Below are positions 1-14,062 of a stretch of 64,000 nucleotides of DNA, piece after piece (the first letter of the stretch is position 1; the number at the start of each line of letters is the position of its first letter). A model generated the notes under the pieces. That model was not told where the DNA came from. It was given only the letters and a program-made list of their open reading frames with translations, and did no database searches. The position numbers and the translations under genes were made by a program. Source of the stretch: Heliocidaris tuberculata (Eukaryota; Echinodermata; Echinoidea; Camarodonta; Echinometridae); assembly GCA_025618425.1 (NCBI GenBank), contig CM046844.1, forward strand, positions 19,626,324 to 19,690,323, read 5' to 3'.

Positions 1-371
1 GGAGCTATTCTTGTCTTCATGTTATTCCTCATGTTGCTGATTTGTTGCTGATTTAGCCCATATATACATACCAACTAGGCCTTAGGGAATAAGGGTTCAT
101 CATAATTACCAGCTACATGTACATGGGTAAATAATATCTTAGACATGACTCGATTGTCACTTGGAGTTTCTGAAACTTTGCCTCTCTATTTAGTGATTTG
201 TCATAAATTCTTGTTAAAATTGACATTTTTATGGCTATTAGAGACTGAAATGCATCATCAAGTTCGCTTATTTTGTTTCTTGAAATTTAGAATTTCCTAA
301 CTGCAGTCGCTAGGACATCTATCGAATGCTCATGTGGAGAGAGGCAGATTTCTTATAATACTTTTTTTCAG

Positions 372-432
372 GACTGAAGATTTAAGTCTGAGAGTAGGAT
401 ATGAGACCAAAGATGAATTAGAAGCTTTGTAG
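372..432 (+). CDS. Terminal coding exon of an unrecognised upstream gene
   Basis: A run of T followed by CAG (369-371) is a good splice acceptor. After one base that completes a split codon, the frame reads T-E-D-L-S-L-R-V-G-Y-E-T-K-D-E-L-E-A-L and stops at TAG 430-432. The short acidic, protein-like peptide, the immediate stop and the two AATAAA signals several hundred bases downstream fit a last exon. The rest of the gene lies left of the window, so the family cannot be named from 19 residues. It could also be chance, since the peptide is short. Confidence 0.5.
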
Positions 433-1140
433 TCAAGACAACCGGATGCTTAATCCAGCTCGCTTGACCCAACCCTTTTCACTTGCAAACAGTTAAAGGA
501 AAAAGATTACATCTTCTCAGCCTGTATTTCAGTGAAAGCCTGCAAGCATCAAGCCATAGACAAGCTTGACTGGCCTGGATTGTTTGCTATTGTATTGGTA
601 CAAAAGAGTACCTGTGTTTGCTTAAAGCCTTTTGTCTTCTTTGGACTCAAGTTTGAGGTGCTTGAATGGAGTTTGGACCTGCTTGGGTTAAAGTTCCAGA
701 AAGTCTAATGGTTTGGTCTAAAGTCTATTGACAACAATTCTGTGCTACATGTTTGGGTAGTTCTTTGATAGTGTTTGAAAGGAGTTTTACATGCATATGG
801 ATTGTAATGCTAGTGTAGAGCTACAACATCAGTATAACTAATGTACCTGTATACATGTCATCAGACTGGTTTTATAATTTGGAATACTTCAGAGAGAGAT
901 CTATGAACTAATTCAGTGAATTTTGAGAGAGGAATTCGTTCTTAACTTTTAGAGGTAAGTGTGCGTGTTTGTAGTTTCCAATAACCGAACGGCAGTACGC
1001 AGGGATTTTATGTGGATGTTTATTGTTTGTAAGAATGTGTAGCTGTGCGTGTTTCTATACTTACATGTATGTGCTTCCAATAAATTGTAATCAGCAGTTC
1101 AATACCAGTTGCAGTCAATAAAAATTGTTATGGATCTTCC
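433..1140 (+). other. Probable 3' UTR of the upstream gene with poly(A) signals
   Basis: Non-coding DNA follows the stop at 430-432. Canonical AATAAA hexamers lie at 1079-1084 and 1117-1122. No other gene signal is seen before the MITE at 1468. The position of the end is inferred. Confidence 0.4.
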
Positions 1141-1467
1141 TTCATATCCCTTACAATAAGTCACCGGAAAGTTGTACCCTACTATATCAATCCTCAACAA
1201 GGTACATGTCAGTTTAAAACTACATGTAGGCCCGAGTCAAACAGTTAACCCATGGTTAAATCGTTACAAGCAAAACTGTTTACGGTTTTACCAAAAACAA
1301 TTAACCGAAGAGTAAAGCAAAACAAAAACAAAATCTGTTTACTGAGCAAAGCAGACAGCAGGCATTTACCAAGTATTTCTCTCTGCACCAATAGCATCTA
1401 CACTCCACAGTCAACAGTCTACATCCCTCTCTGTTTTACCCCTCTTAGTGGTGTTGTCTGAAGTCAT

Positions 1468-1883
1468 TTAACCCTTTCAGGACAGAAATTATTTAAGAGC
1501 TCAATTGATCACATTTTGTTCTGCAAATTGGCAACAATAATATTTTTATTTTAGTGCTACGTGGTTCTAATAAGATGTAATTTCTTGAAAATAATATATG
1601 TGGTTAGGAACTTTGTCAAAAAGTTGAAAAAGTTGCCAATTTGGACAAAAAACAATGATTTTGAATCTCTCAATGTGTTGCCAATTTTAAGGATGTTCAA
1701 TCTTATTCTCCTTTTTAAAATTCCTGGCATCAAACGCAATATGATCAGGCAACAAAAATGGACACAGTATGTGCAGAATTTTTTGCTCTTTCTACTCATG
1801 CATCTGGTATATTTTCTAAGGCTCTAAATCAAAAGTTATTGGGCCAAACCACAAAATGTGGTCAATTGTCTCGAAAGGGTTAA
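1468..1883 (+). mobile_element. piggyBac-like TTAA MITE, copy 1
   Basis: The copy is bounded by TTAA at 1468-1471 and 1880-1883. It starts CCCTTTC and ends GAAAGGG, so the ends are inverted. An inner inverted pair follows: a GATCACATTTTGTT-type motif on the left and AAAATGTGGTCAATT on the right. It is about 75-85% similar by eye to five other copies in this window. There is no coding capacity, and the short frames inside it are shadows. Confidence 0.85.
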
Positions 1884-2926
1884 AAAAGAAGAAATATATC
1901 TTTCAGTTTATTCACTTTTTTATCTATATGTGATTTCCACATATGGGGTGGATCAATTGCTCTTCCAACACAAGTTGATTTTCAAAGGGATCCAGTCATT
2001 TACACTATGTCTTAGTTTTTCCTCTATTATATTTTTAATAATTGAAATATAGTATACCACTATCAACATTAATTAGCAAAAAATAGAAGCTCTGTTATTA
2101 GTGGTTTATTGATTTGACTATTAGAGGTTGAGAGTTTGACTCCCTGAAGTATACTTTGACTTTGCAGTCCTTCCCCCCCAAGCAAAAAGGGATTTCTGTT
2201 CAATTAATTTCCTTTAACTAAAACTTGAAAATGTTGATGAGTATGTTTCATAATCACAATTTACAGAAAATGAAACTGTAGTATAGTCCCACTCATAGGC
2301 CCTTGCCTATGTGGGACTGTGTCCAACATTCACTGTTGCAAGCATTCAAAAACAGACAACAAAATTGCTCTAGGCACGATTTAATTTTCTTAAATTTGCT
2401 AGAATACCTGATTCAGAGACTCTTCAACTCTTGTATGTTGACTTCTGATTCCAAAACTGGAAAGCAGTACTTTAAAGGGCTTTTTCTCACTCCTCGTGTA
2501 TACAGCAGCGGGGACTGGGCCAAGGTAAAATCATCTACAGTACGCTTATATGCCTTGACCTGAAGCGAAGAGTATAAATGCGAAGAGTGCTCAACCCGCT
2601 ACTAAGCACGTGTGCGTATTGTGGTGCACTCGTAAGGCGAGTCTCGTTTGAACACGGCAATATACACCTGCCGAATGTACTACGGAAATACGAGAGAGTA
2701 CATGTAATTTGTCTTAACATTATTAAAGGTCTTTGCGAAGTTTGCCTGACCCCGGAAGCACCTGATCTCTAGGGAAAAGTGCCCCGGAAGCTTGATTCGG
2801 CATCTGGCTTTGTTCTCCAGACGTTTGGGGAAAAACATTTTTGCATTGCATAATTCTTCCACAGGATCGTATATTTCTATATAGCGCCATCAGCGTTAGT
2901 ATATATTGAAACGACTGTAATTCTAG
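1884..2926. other. Intergenic stretch without supported coding
   Basis: AT-rich sequence to about 2.5 kb, then a more CpG-containing stretch at 2567-2880 that could be promoter or 5' UTR of the coiled-coil gene. No TATA box or coding exon is recognised with confidence. Confidence 0.35.
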
Positions 2927-3008
2927 GCTAGCGCACCAAAACAACTACGACAACGCCGCCATAGCCAAGCATCTTCTACGAGAACTCCGCTGGATGGAAA
3001 GCAAACTG
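2927..3008 (+). CDS. Coiled-coil gene, first visible exon
   Basis: The frame reads NNYDNAAIAKHLLRELRWME and then SKL before donor GTAAGT at 3009. Codon use is clearly coding and it joins in phase 0 to the next exon. A TAG acceptor at 2924-2926 follows a weak pyrimidine tract. An in-frame TGA lies upstream of it, so either an earlier exon is spliced here or translation starts at ATG 2993. Confidence 0.6.
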
Positions 3009-6000
3009 GTAAGTTTTTGTCTTTTTGTAGTTAAAATATTAGTTTAATACAAGTTTAAAAATCAAATTCATTTACATACATAGACATCATACAACATAAA
3101 TACAGCAAAAATAGGGAATCAACCCTGGGAATTGCAAGGGAGGTGATATTGTAAAGTATACATTCAAATCTGCCACTATAACACGTATGGAGTACGAGGT
3201 TATCTTACGATAACCTCGTATGTGTATGAGTGGTATAGTCCCACTTTGCATCAAAGAGATCTATAGCAGGGGTGGACCTAGGTTTTGTAAAAGGGGGTCA
3301 CAGTTCCTAAAAAATTCTGATGAGCAAAAGAGGAAGAAAAAACGACAAGAAAGACAGAAATGGTTCACATATTTTGGTACCAATTTATCCAAAAGATCTT
3401 TGACAAGCAAAAAAACAAAACAACTTAAGGTATGCCACTTGTGTTTGAAAAAAAGAGGGGGGGTGGGGGGTAATGGGCCATTTGCCCCCCCCCCAATCCT
3501 CCAATAGTGATGTAGGTTTGTTACTTTCTTATAATGTATCTCTGTGATCCAGTTCATACACTTCTTTGACAACCCAGTGAACAGAAATTGATGTTTAAAT
3601 AACTGATAATGGGGTTCAAGTATTTCCAGTGCTTGACCATGCATGCCTGCATAAAGGTAATTGAGAAATCAAATGCCTTCGGTATATTGACGTCAATAGG
3701 GGTACCCATCTGAATCTGTACAGTATGTGACTGTATTGTGTGATTAGGTGAAAATGGACATTCTTCAGGGAATCTGATCTCGGCCTAATCAAGGGGCAAA
3801 TAAAAAGAGGACTAATCGGAAAACTGTCAGTGCTTGAGATCATTTACTGACTGAGAATAAAACCCAAGATCCGCATTGTCTAAGAGAGCTATCGGCTGTG
3901 GTTCCAGCCACTGGTCTCGATCGATGCTGCAGGAGCGTATGTTGACATTGTTATTTGCTACGCTTCATTTGAGTCAGGAATCAATATCGCAGTTGACTTC
4001 CACCTTTAGTGACAGATATACTGTATCCTGTTCATGCATGCTTTTTGCTAGATACATGCATGTAGCTTTATGGTGCTCATGGACTGTTAAGATAGGTGCT
4101 CATATGTAGACTGTCAAAAATAGTGCATCATGATTGGAAGATTATGTAACTTGATTTTCCAGAAGTGGTATGTACAAATCGGGCATGTTCATATTGATTT
4201 AGAATTTCTGATTAAGCAATTTTGTAGCTCCACATCCATGATGCTCATGGAATTTTGTAAAAGGTGCTCATCTATAGAGACTCTCCATTTTAGGGGGTGT
4301 TTGTTTCTGTGTAAAGAGTCTAACTCAGCTTTCCAGAAGTGGTATGTACGATAGAGGCATTTTCATGTTGATTCCTGATAATTGAAAGCAATTTTGTAGG
4401 GCCATGGAGCTGACAGACTCTTGATATACATGTAGGTGCTCATGCGGACTGTTCAAAATAATTAATTGTGATTACAGCATTGGTTTCATAGGTGTAACTT
4501 GAGTTTTCCAGGAGTTAATTGTACGTGTACATATTGTGAGACGTCTTCACAGTGATTCTGATGAAGCAGTTTTGTATGTTGTACAGGGGATGCGGTTGAA
4601 TTAGATGAAACAGGTATATATGATGTGATAAAATTAAACATGTACATGTACATACTTGTGCCTAGTAATCACTACATGTGTCTGATGAAAATGACAGAAT
4701 TGTATGAAATATTGGATACAGTTTGATTATTTGAATTCCATCATTCAGTTACATGTATGCTGATCTGAAAACCAGTCTGCATTAAATTGATCATGCGTCT
4801 ATTTATGTATGATGATTATGAGTTTTTGTGTGATATATATGTAGGTGTATGTCTGTTCCCTTTTAAATTGATGTGAGCATTATAATATACATGTACATGC
4901 AAACGTATTTATATGCCGCAGTATATTTTTGCAGTGTTTAAGAAGAGCATGCTGTTGATAAAATGTGCATTGTACCATCTTGGTATTGTACATGAAGAAG
5001 AAAAAATGATATATGCAGAGAAAAATTATCTATAGCTTATTTATAATTTACTTTAAAAAAAATATAAATCTGTTGACATTGAGATTTTCTCTCTTTCTCT
5101 CTCTTTCTTCTCCCTACCTTTACCTCTCTCCGTCTTTGTCTTCTACTCTTTCTCTCTCTTTCAATGTACTTCATCTTTCTTCCTGTTCCCTTTTTTTCCA
5201 CTCTCCAGGTGAAGGAGCTCTCAGAGAGCTTGGATACGGAGAGGAAAAGGCGATCGTCTTACGAAGGAACGATCATCAAGCTGAAACACCTGCTGGATAC
5301 AAATCGCAAGACAATATCAGCAATCGAGGTAATGAAGTGTATTCTTCCTAACACATGTCAAGCCAGTGGCGTAACTGCTGGGGCACACAGGAGGCCATGT
5401 GGCCCCCTGATCATACTGCAAAATAAAGGAAAAAGGAAAGAGAGGGAAAAAGGAACATGAAAAGAATATGATTGGACCCTTCCAGTAGCTAGTGGCATAG
5501 CTTGAGGAATGCACAGGGGGCACGTCCAAGAAAAACAAATGAAGAAAAAGAGAGAGAGAGAGAGAGACATTGAGAAAGAAAGTGGAAGGAAAAAGCAGGA
5601 ACGTGAAAAAAGATGATTGTACCCTTTCATGTTCTTCCCCATATCCATGGCCTTAATAATTCGCATTTCATTGGACTAGTAAAATGGGTGCCCCCCCCCC
5701 CCCCCCCATCCCCGGATGATTGCAGTACCCCCCTCAATGACTGGACCCATGCTATGCTACTGTTTAAAGCTGCAGAAAGATACTGGTAAAAGATTTAAGT
5801 AAGAACATACAGTGTATACATGTCGATTGCTTTTGGACTTTCATACAAATGTGTTCTTGAAAATTAAAATCTGTTTTGCTTTAAAAATTTAGGACTGTCA
5901 CAGTGTGATGGCCATCATTACTCAAGTTACAGGATAAGTGTATTATACAAAATTTCTTGCAAATTTAAATGGCTGACTTCATGCGACAGAAAAATAACTC

Positions 6001-9000
6001 AACATGAATGCTTTAGTGTCATGCACTATGACTATATCAACATTATTCTATAGTTAGTGAAATAATCAATAATTACAAAGTCTTTGTGGGGTACCGCACC
6101 TTTCCTTTTATTACGAAACAACCTTGATGTAATCCTGTCCAAGGCTTATAATGCCTTTATCCTTTGATTGTAAGTTTTCTGCGACATAATTCCTTGTCTC
6201 ACATTTACACTGGACAGCGTGTTAAGATGATGTTTTTATGTGGACAGTTTTATGACTACTGGATTTTAACATGCACTTTTTGCTAAAAAGCGAGGGAAGC
6301 ACGAGTAGGTAGGCCTATTCCACATTTATGTTTTTTTTTAATTTGTTTTTGAACAAAATGTATGTTAAACTATATATACATTACTCAGCAACTTTTAACC
6401 AGTTTGAAGTTTGAGTTTTTTAAATCAGCACGGTGGAAGAAACTTACACTTCTATTAAAGTAAAAAAACATTCTAAATACATGTACATGTAGTTTATGGT
6501 ACATTTATACTGTATGCAGACCGTGGATATGTTTATGAGAGGAGCCTGATCGGTTAGTCACAGACAGACATTTGACATATTTTGAAAGTTTGAAGACCTG
6601 TAGAAAATAAGTATTTAATTGAAGCGAATGAGCTATTTTACATTTCATTATGAAGGGCATAACTCAAGGAGTTGAAATTTGATAACATTTGGTTGCCATG
6701 GTTGCCTGCTAAAATTATAATCCATAAAATATTCAATGTCATGGACGGAAAAAATGCCTACTCTTAACCGATCAGGCTCAGAGCCTAGACAAGCTCATTA
6801 CTTAGGAAATACACAGTGAAGTAAAAACCCAGAGTGTTCCCTAACTTTTGACTGGTATACATGTATGTTGTTGTCGTTTTTACGAACTGACGAATCTGTG
6901 CACACGCCCAAATACACGCTTTGGAGAAAACGGTTTTACGAACCGTCGAATCGTGTTTGAATGGCCAATGCTTCCTTATTCCGTATTAATATACATAATA
7001 ATATACACCATTTCAAAATTAAAGTCATAAGCTTTCTTTTAATGTATATATAAATATATGCAATTATGCAACAAAAGCATATTCCGTTATCTAAGTACAC
7101 CTAAATCTATCAATAAAATCTATCAATTCACGTTTCTGCGCAGCGCACACGGATTTATCAGTTCGTAAAAAAGACGATATGGTGGCCCCTGTTAGCAAGT
7201 ATTCCTCCACCCCCCCCCCCCCTCCCCCCCCAAAAAAAAAAACCCACCACCAACAACAACAAACAAAACTAAACAAGCAAACAGACAGACAAACAAATGA
7301 GAACAGTTAGTCAGATTCCTGAATTCCGCTATTAAATGTGACATATCTGTCAGTGGGGGAGATGTCGGAGGTGGCAGAGACAATATGGCTTCACAGCAGG
7401 GGGAGGGGTACTTGAAAAGGATTAGACATTGATTTTCTGATACTGACTCAAAGGCCATTTAAGCCTGGCTGAACATAATGTGAATCGGACAGACGGCTAA
7501 CATCCCATCTTCTTGTCTCGCACACAATGTAGCCCAATTAATATAATGTGTGAAAAGCCATCTTGAACCACAAAAATGTTTGAATCATTTTATCTCACCT
7601 GAGAAGGATGGATGAAGGAACCCTTTTTTCAACAATCGATTAACTCTTTGTTTCCCTGACAAAGTACTTTTCTAGGGATTTGTGTGTAGAGTCTGCAGAA
7701 TAGCTGGAATGACTCAGTAAGGGTTAATGACTTTACTCTACATGACTTGTATTGACATCTGTGGCTATAGTATATTTGTAATAGACTTGACAGAAGAATT
7801 GCATGGCTGTTGGTTATCGCGGTCTGTGGGGAAGTGTAATACGTTGTACCTTGCGTGTATAGCTTGCATGCACTACATGTGGGTCCCACAAATAATAATC
7901 GGCCAGAATCTGGACTGCATTACACTCCTGGTAATCAGTGGATGGAAGAAATGGAGCAAACAAGTGTATAACAACCTTTGAATTTCTGAACAATACTAGA
8001 AAAGCATTATTAACCCTTTCAGGACAGGAATTATTTAAGGGCAAAATTGATCACATTTTGTTCTTCAAATTGGCAACAATAATATTTTTCTCGTAGTGCT
8101 ACATGGTTCTAATAAAATGTAATACCTTTGAAAACAACATACATTCTTAAAACCATTATCGAAAAGTTGAAAAAGTTGCCAATTTTGACAAATAACAATG
8201 ATTTTAAACTTTCAATGTGTTGCCAATTTAAGGATTTTAAAGCTTATTCTTGTTTTTAAAATTCCTGGCATCAAACGCAATTTGGTCATGCAACAAAAGT
8301 GGACATAGGTTGTGCAGAAATTTTTGCTCTTTCTACTCATGCATCTGGTATATTTTTTAGAGCTCTGAATCAAATGTTATTGAGCCAAACCACAAAATGT
8401 GGTCAATTGTCTTGAAAGGGTTAAAGAAGGTATTGAAACAAAAGCCTGTACAAGGATCCTGTCATGATTCAGGGTTTGAAAAAAACTTTTCAAATTGCCA
8501 GCTTATTGTTCCAGATAAAACGAATGTGGCAAGCACACGACAATGCAGGTGCTTGCCCTCAATTATGAAGTTAATCGCTTGATTAGTTTTTCATCAGCGG
8601 AAAAGACAAATTTTCTGTTCATAGCGAATATTTGGGTGTTCAATCAAAATTATTTGGTATGCTAATACCACAAAGGGGCTATCACGTAAAGGACCAAAGT
8701 TCTATTTGCTTCTTTTTTTCTTCTTTGCAGGAGGAGAAGGAGGCATTGAATACTGAGAAGAAATCATTGGCACAGAAGTTTGAGCTACTCAAGAAAGATG
8801 TGCAGGAATTCAAGGCCCAGGAAATACAAGCAGTGAAGAAACCGGTAAGTCCATGACATGTACATCTACATGTACATAGGGAAAATATGCATGACATATT
8901 TACCTATGCTATATATTTGAAACTGCATTTCAAAACAAAATAATCTGAAAGTTGTTCCTAATAGTTAACCACTGACTAAGAGTGTTGAATTTTATGAGAC

Positions 9001-9761
9001 ATTTTAGAGCAATTAAGTGCCATTAGCGCCCATCAGAGGCAAGTACCTGAGCTATACAAGAAGCCATCATCGTTATCACCATAGAAGAAATTGGTTGTTA
9101 GACCTGCAAAATGCAATCAAATTTTATACTAACTAGCTAAAAATCACACAATTTATACCAAAAAAGCACCAACACAGATATACATGAAAATGTACATGTG
9201 CATGTGTATTTTATTGCTTGCCAGATTTAGCTTCAATACATGGATAGTTATTTTTCATATACATATTTTTTTTCAGGAGCCGACACCTACAGGAGATCCA
9301 AGCACCTTCAAGCTCCAGGAGGAGATCAAGAGGCTCCAGAAGCAGAACGAGACGTGCGTGAGCCGCCTGGAGGAGACCATGATCTCCCTGGAGAGCGAGA
9401 AGATGAAATGCAGGGAGCTGGAGAGGAAGCTCTCCACCACGGAGGAGAAGTGGGAGCTGGTGGTCAAGAGGTATCGTGATAATGAGAAGCAGCTCAATAA
9501 CAAGGTAAGAACCAAAGCCTTGTATCTTTTTGTCTACCTATCTATCTATCTTTCTATCTGTCTATTTGTATGTGTATTTTATCTTTCTATCTCTGCTTCT
9601 ATCAGTCATTTAGTCAGTCTATTTATCTATTTTTTATTTTTTTTTCCCTCAAATATGAATATTAATTCAATTTGATTGAATAATAATTCAGGTTACTCTA
9701 TTAATAGCAAGAATACTGTGCGCTTAGAAACACCAGTATAAAGCGCTATATAAATGTTATA

Positions 9762-9811
<50 letters not shown>

Positions 9812-12800
9812 CTATTTAGCTTTTTATCTATCCTTCTGTCTTTCCATCTATCTTTCCAAGTACTACATGTTGTGTCTATCTATCCATCCGTTAATCACTT
9901 TATCTATATGTACATGTATCTATCTATCTATCTTTTTATCTACCTATCTTTCTACCATTCTATCTATCTTCCTATCTGTCTTTCTGCCAATTTCATAGTC
10001 AGCACACTCCACAAATGACTCCAAATATCCTTCGATCTTATAGACATGAAGAGGTCCCACTTTGTGCATTTTAGAAAAATCACTCCCAAAGTGATGGAGG
10101 TGCTTCTTGAACAGAAGGAAGAAATATTTACTTCCACCATACTGTCTTGCTTACAAAACAATTTAATCCAACCTTCCCAAAATATCAAGTAAGAAAAGTG
10201 TAAAGAAGGGAAATGTTACTTTGTCTTTCCTATAAATACTCAAAAGATCTTCTTGCTGCGACCATGATTCACCCAAAGGATATGCGATGGGAAGGCGGAC
10301 AAGATTGGATATGAGGCAGGGAATGATTTCAACATTTTCCAATATCGGGACACCTTACAATATAGGAAGTTTCCTTTTCAATTCTCAACATACTTTACAA
10401 AGCTTAATTTCTTCCTAAAATGCATTCTATTTCCATCGTTTTTCTTGGAAGAAATCATTTAATATCGGATTTCAAGGAAGAGATAAGATTTACAAGGTAA
10501 GAAATGTGAGTGTCACAGTCTCTGTTGCCTGTTATGGACAAATCCGGTATCCTCAACTGTGAGACTAGTGGTTTGATTTTTCACGGCACAAGATGGCCAA
10601 ACAAAGCACATTGTATTCAGCAATTTGAAATGTACTTGATGCTGTGACAGGGCATAATGGGACACGATGGTACACAAAAATGATGTGCAAGAAGGGACAC
10701 TTGATTGCATTTTTTTTTCTTTTACATCACTTTCAAGAGTGAGTTTGGTTTGCCTCAAAGACAAAGGCTGAAAACATAAATTGCTCCAGACATTGATTTT
10801 TATATTCCTTTTGCTTGTGTTGTTTGTTTGGTTTACACCATGTACTTTTTAAACATATGACAGAGTGCTTAAATGTTCCTTATCATGTATGGGTGTGTTT
10901 TGAGTTATTGTGTCATCAAAATGATTATAGGACAACTAGGACCTTGGACTTGAACAACTACCCCCCCCTCCCCTCCGAGATATATTTCCAGACCACTACC
11001 TCTTGTAGGGCGTAATATTAACAAGGGAGTAATCGCGTGTACTAGAAGGGGCAGGGTAGCTGTTCTCACGCCTTTCAGAACACATGAATCTCCGCACTGT
11101 CTTTAATTGGTGCATCATTAGTATTTGTTATTGATTTTATTGATAAAATTCTTCTTTGTGATTTAGTAGGGTTTTCACTAGGTTAATGAAATAATAGTTT
11201 TTAATGTCATTGGTCCTACATATACATGTATGTTGAATGTATATTTTAGGGGTAGTATTATATTTGTAGGTTTTTATTGAACAAAGGGATGTCCATGTAC
11301 ATGTAGGACCATTAAGAAGTCAAACCAATAGGACATAAGATCAATTCTAGATAGTGCTGACTGGCTGTAGGACCAATTGAATGTTTGACTATAAAGGGTA
11401 AACTTTTTTCTGTCTTCTTTCAGCTGGACATCCTAAGCAATGAACTGGATAGCTCCAAATCACACCTCTCCACTAGCCAACTGGATATTCTCAAACTACA
11501 GGCAGAAAATAAGAGGGTATGCTTTTAACCATCATAAAGGATTGATTGAAATCACATTCTGTTTGTTCAAATTTCTAACAATCTTTGAATATGATATGAA
11601 TGTATTTATTTAGAAAGATATAATTCATTAAAATAAAATGAAAGATCACACAGTTTTAATAATACCACCTGGGTCACTACCTTCTGTGAATCAAAGTAAA
11701 ATGCAAGGAGAAAAATTAAACTTTCAATTTCTTCCAAATCAAGAGTCTGCAATGACTGCATATTAATAGGTAACTGCGGTGTGTACACTTGTAGTTGTGA
11801 CTGATTTATTAAAATAATGTATTCAAGAACAATTCTATACGGCTAAAAAGAGGAGACAGGGGAACTAAATTACATTTTTTTATTTTGATCAGATTTTAAG
11901 CAGCTCCAGCGCAGAGAAGGACAAGATTCACGAGCAGCTCCAGGTGGAGCAGAGCATCCTGAGCAAAGAGGTGGAGCGCCACAGGGAGACCATAGGGGAG
12001 TTGGAGCGTCTGGTGGATGGACTGAAGAAGGACAGGGATGTCCTGGCGCATGAGCTCCAGGCCATGATCAGCAAGGAGCAGAAGCACAAGGAATGGATGG
12101 GCTCTGTGGATCTGCTTGAGAGGGAGAACAGGGAGCTATCTGATAGGGTAGGTCCAACATGATTTATTTGTGTGAGATGTGCTCCTGTGCATACCAGTCT
12201 CGTGAACTCTGTATGTACATATAAGTTATAAGCTCTATGCCATGATGTACAAGGAGCAGAAGTACAAGGAGTAGATGAGCTTCATGGATCTAATAGAGAG
12301 GGAGAACAGGGAGCTATCAAATGAAGTAGGTCCTGTGTGATCTGCATTATGTCCTAGGTCATTAGCTCCAGCCATGATTTGCAAGGAGCAGAAACACAAG
12401 GAATGGATAGGCTCCATGGAGGTATTGGTGCTCAGAGAGAACAGGGAGCTATCAGATAAGCTAGGTCTGACATGAATGTCAGGCTGATTTTGCATTATTA
12501 TGGGCTGAAAATGGATGAAACTATTCTTTAAGCAAAGTTATGGATCCATACAATCCCAAGAAGGAAGATCAGTAGAATCTAAAGATCTGTGAAGCCTTTT
12601 TGTTTTGTGCTTCAGGTAATGTCATAGTGAGTGGATCCAACTGGACCTGATAGTTTTGTTTTTTAGTCATTTTGAAGTAATGGATATTACTGTGCCTCTT
12701 GCTATGCCTGTCTAGATCTTCATTGTTGTTTGACTGCATGGATATGAGAGAAAGAATAATAATAATAATAATACATAACATTTATATTGTGCTTAATACA

Positions 12801-13892
12801 ATGTTTCTAAGCGCCGAAGTAGTATTATTACCCTGGCTTTAGCCCAGCTGCCCTATAAGACGCTGAAAGCATTCAAGGAATAAATTCCTACCAGGTACCC
12901 ATTTACTACACCTGGGTGGAGAGTGGCAAATGTAGATTAATGTCTTGCCAAAGGACATTAGTGCCGCGGCGGGACTTGAACCGCGAACCATGAGATCCAC
13001 AGTCCGGTGACGTATCCACTAGACCACGAAGATGAATGATATGTGAACAGAACACTTCAGGTATTGCTACAATGAGTGCATCCATCTGGACCTAATAGTT
13101 TTGTTCTCAAGTGATTTGGACTACATTGGATAATGATTGTGCCTCTTGCTATGTCTGTCTTAATCTTCATTGCTGTTTGACTGCATAAGAGAGAGAAGAT
13201 AAGTAAAATCTAAAGGTCTGTGGTCCGGCCTTTGTTTAGCACTTGAGGTAACATCATCATGACTGCATTCAGCTGGAAATAATAGTTTTGTTTTCAAGTC
13301 ATTTTGACTACTCTGGATACCGTTATGTTGTTTGACTACATCAGAGAAAGAAGATAAGTAAAATCTAAATGTCTGAACAGATTTTTGTTTAGCACTTGAG
13401 ATAACATCATCGTGAGTGCATCGAAATGGAAATAATAGCTTTGTTTTCAAGTCATTTTGACTGCACTGGTTACTGCCATGCTCCTTGCTATGTCTATCTT
13501 AATCCTCATTGTGGTTTGACTTTATAAGAGAAAGGAGACTTGTAAAATCTGAAGATCTGTGAACAGGCTATTGTTTGGCACTTCAGGTAATGTCACAGTG
13601 AGTGCATCCATCTGGACCTAATAGTTTTGTTTTCAAGTCATTTCAGCTTTTGATGTTCAATGTTATTTGACTGCATAAAGGGAAGAGAGAGATCATTTCA
13701 GTCATGGAAAGCTATATATACAGGAGAGCAATAAGGAATACATCGGTCCTAGGAATAGAAGATATTGATGATTCTCTGATGTATTGTATCTTAGAGCTGC
13801 ATTTAGTAAGTTGCTGATTATTAAGTTTGCAGGGAGAATGATTATACAAAGAGAGGAAAATTTTATTTTGTTTAAGTGGTAGTAGTAATAGC

Positions 13893-13938
<46 letters not shown>

Positions 13939-14008
13939 CTAGCAGCAGCGGCAGTAGCAGTAGCAGCAGTTGTAGTTGTAGTAAATAGTATTGGTGGTGG
14001 TGGTGGTG

Positions 14009-14062
<54 letters not shown>

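Noticed and set aside
12952..13031. tRNA gene on the minus strand
   Set aside because: A- and B-box-like motifs are present but it is the head of a SINE with a conserved body and tail; no clean cloverleaf or anticodon arm.
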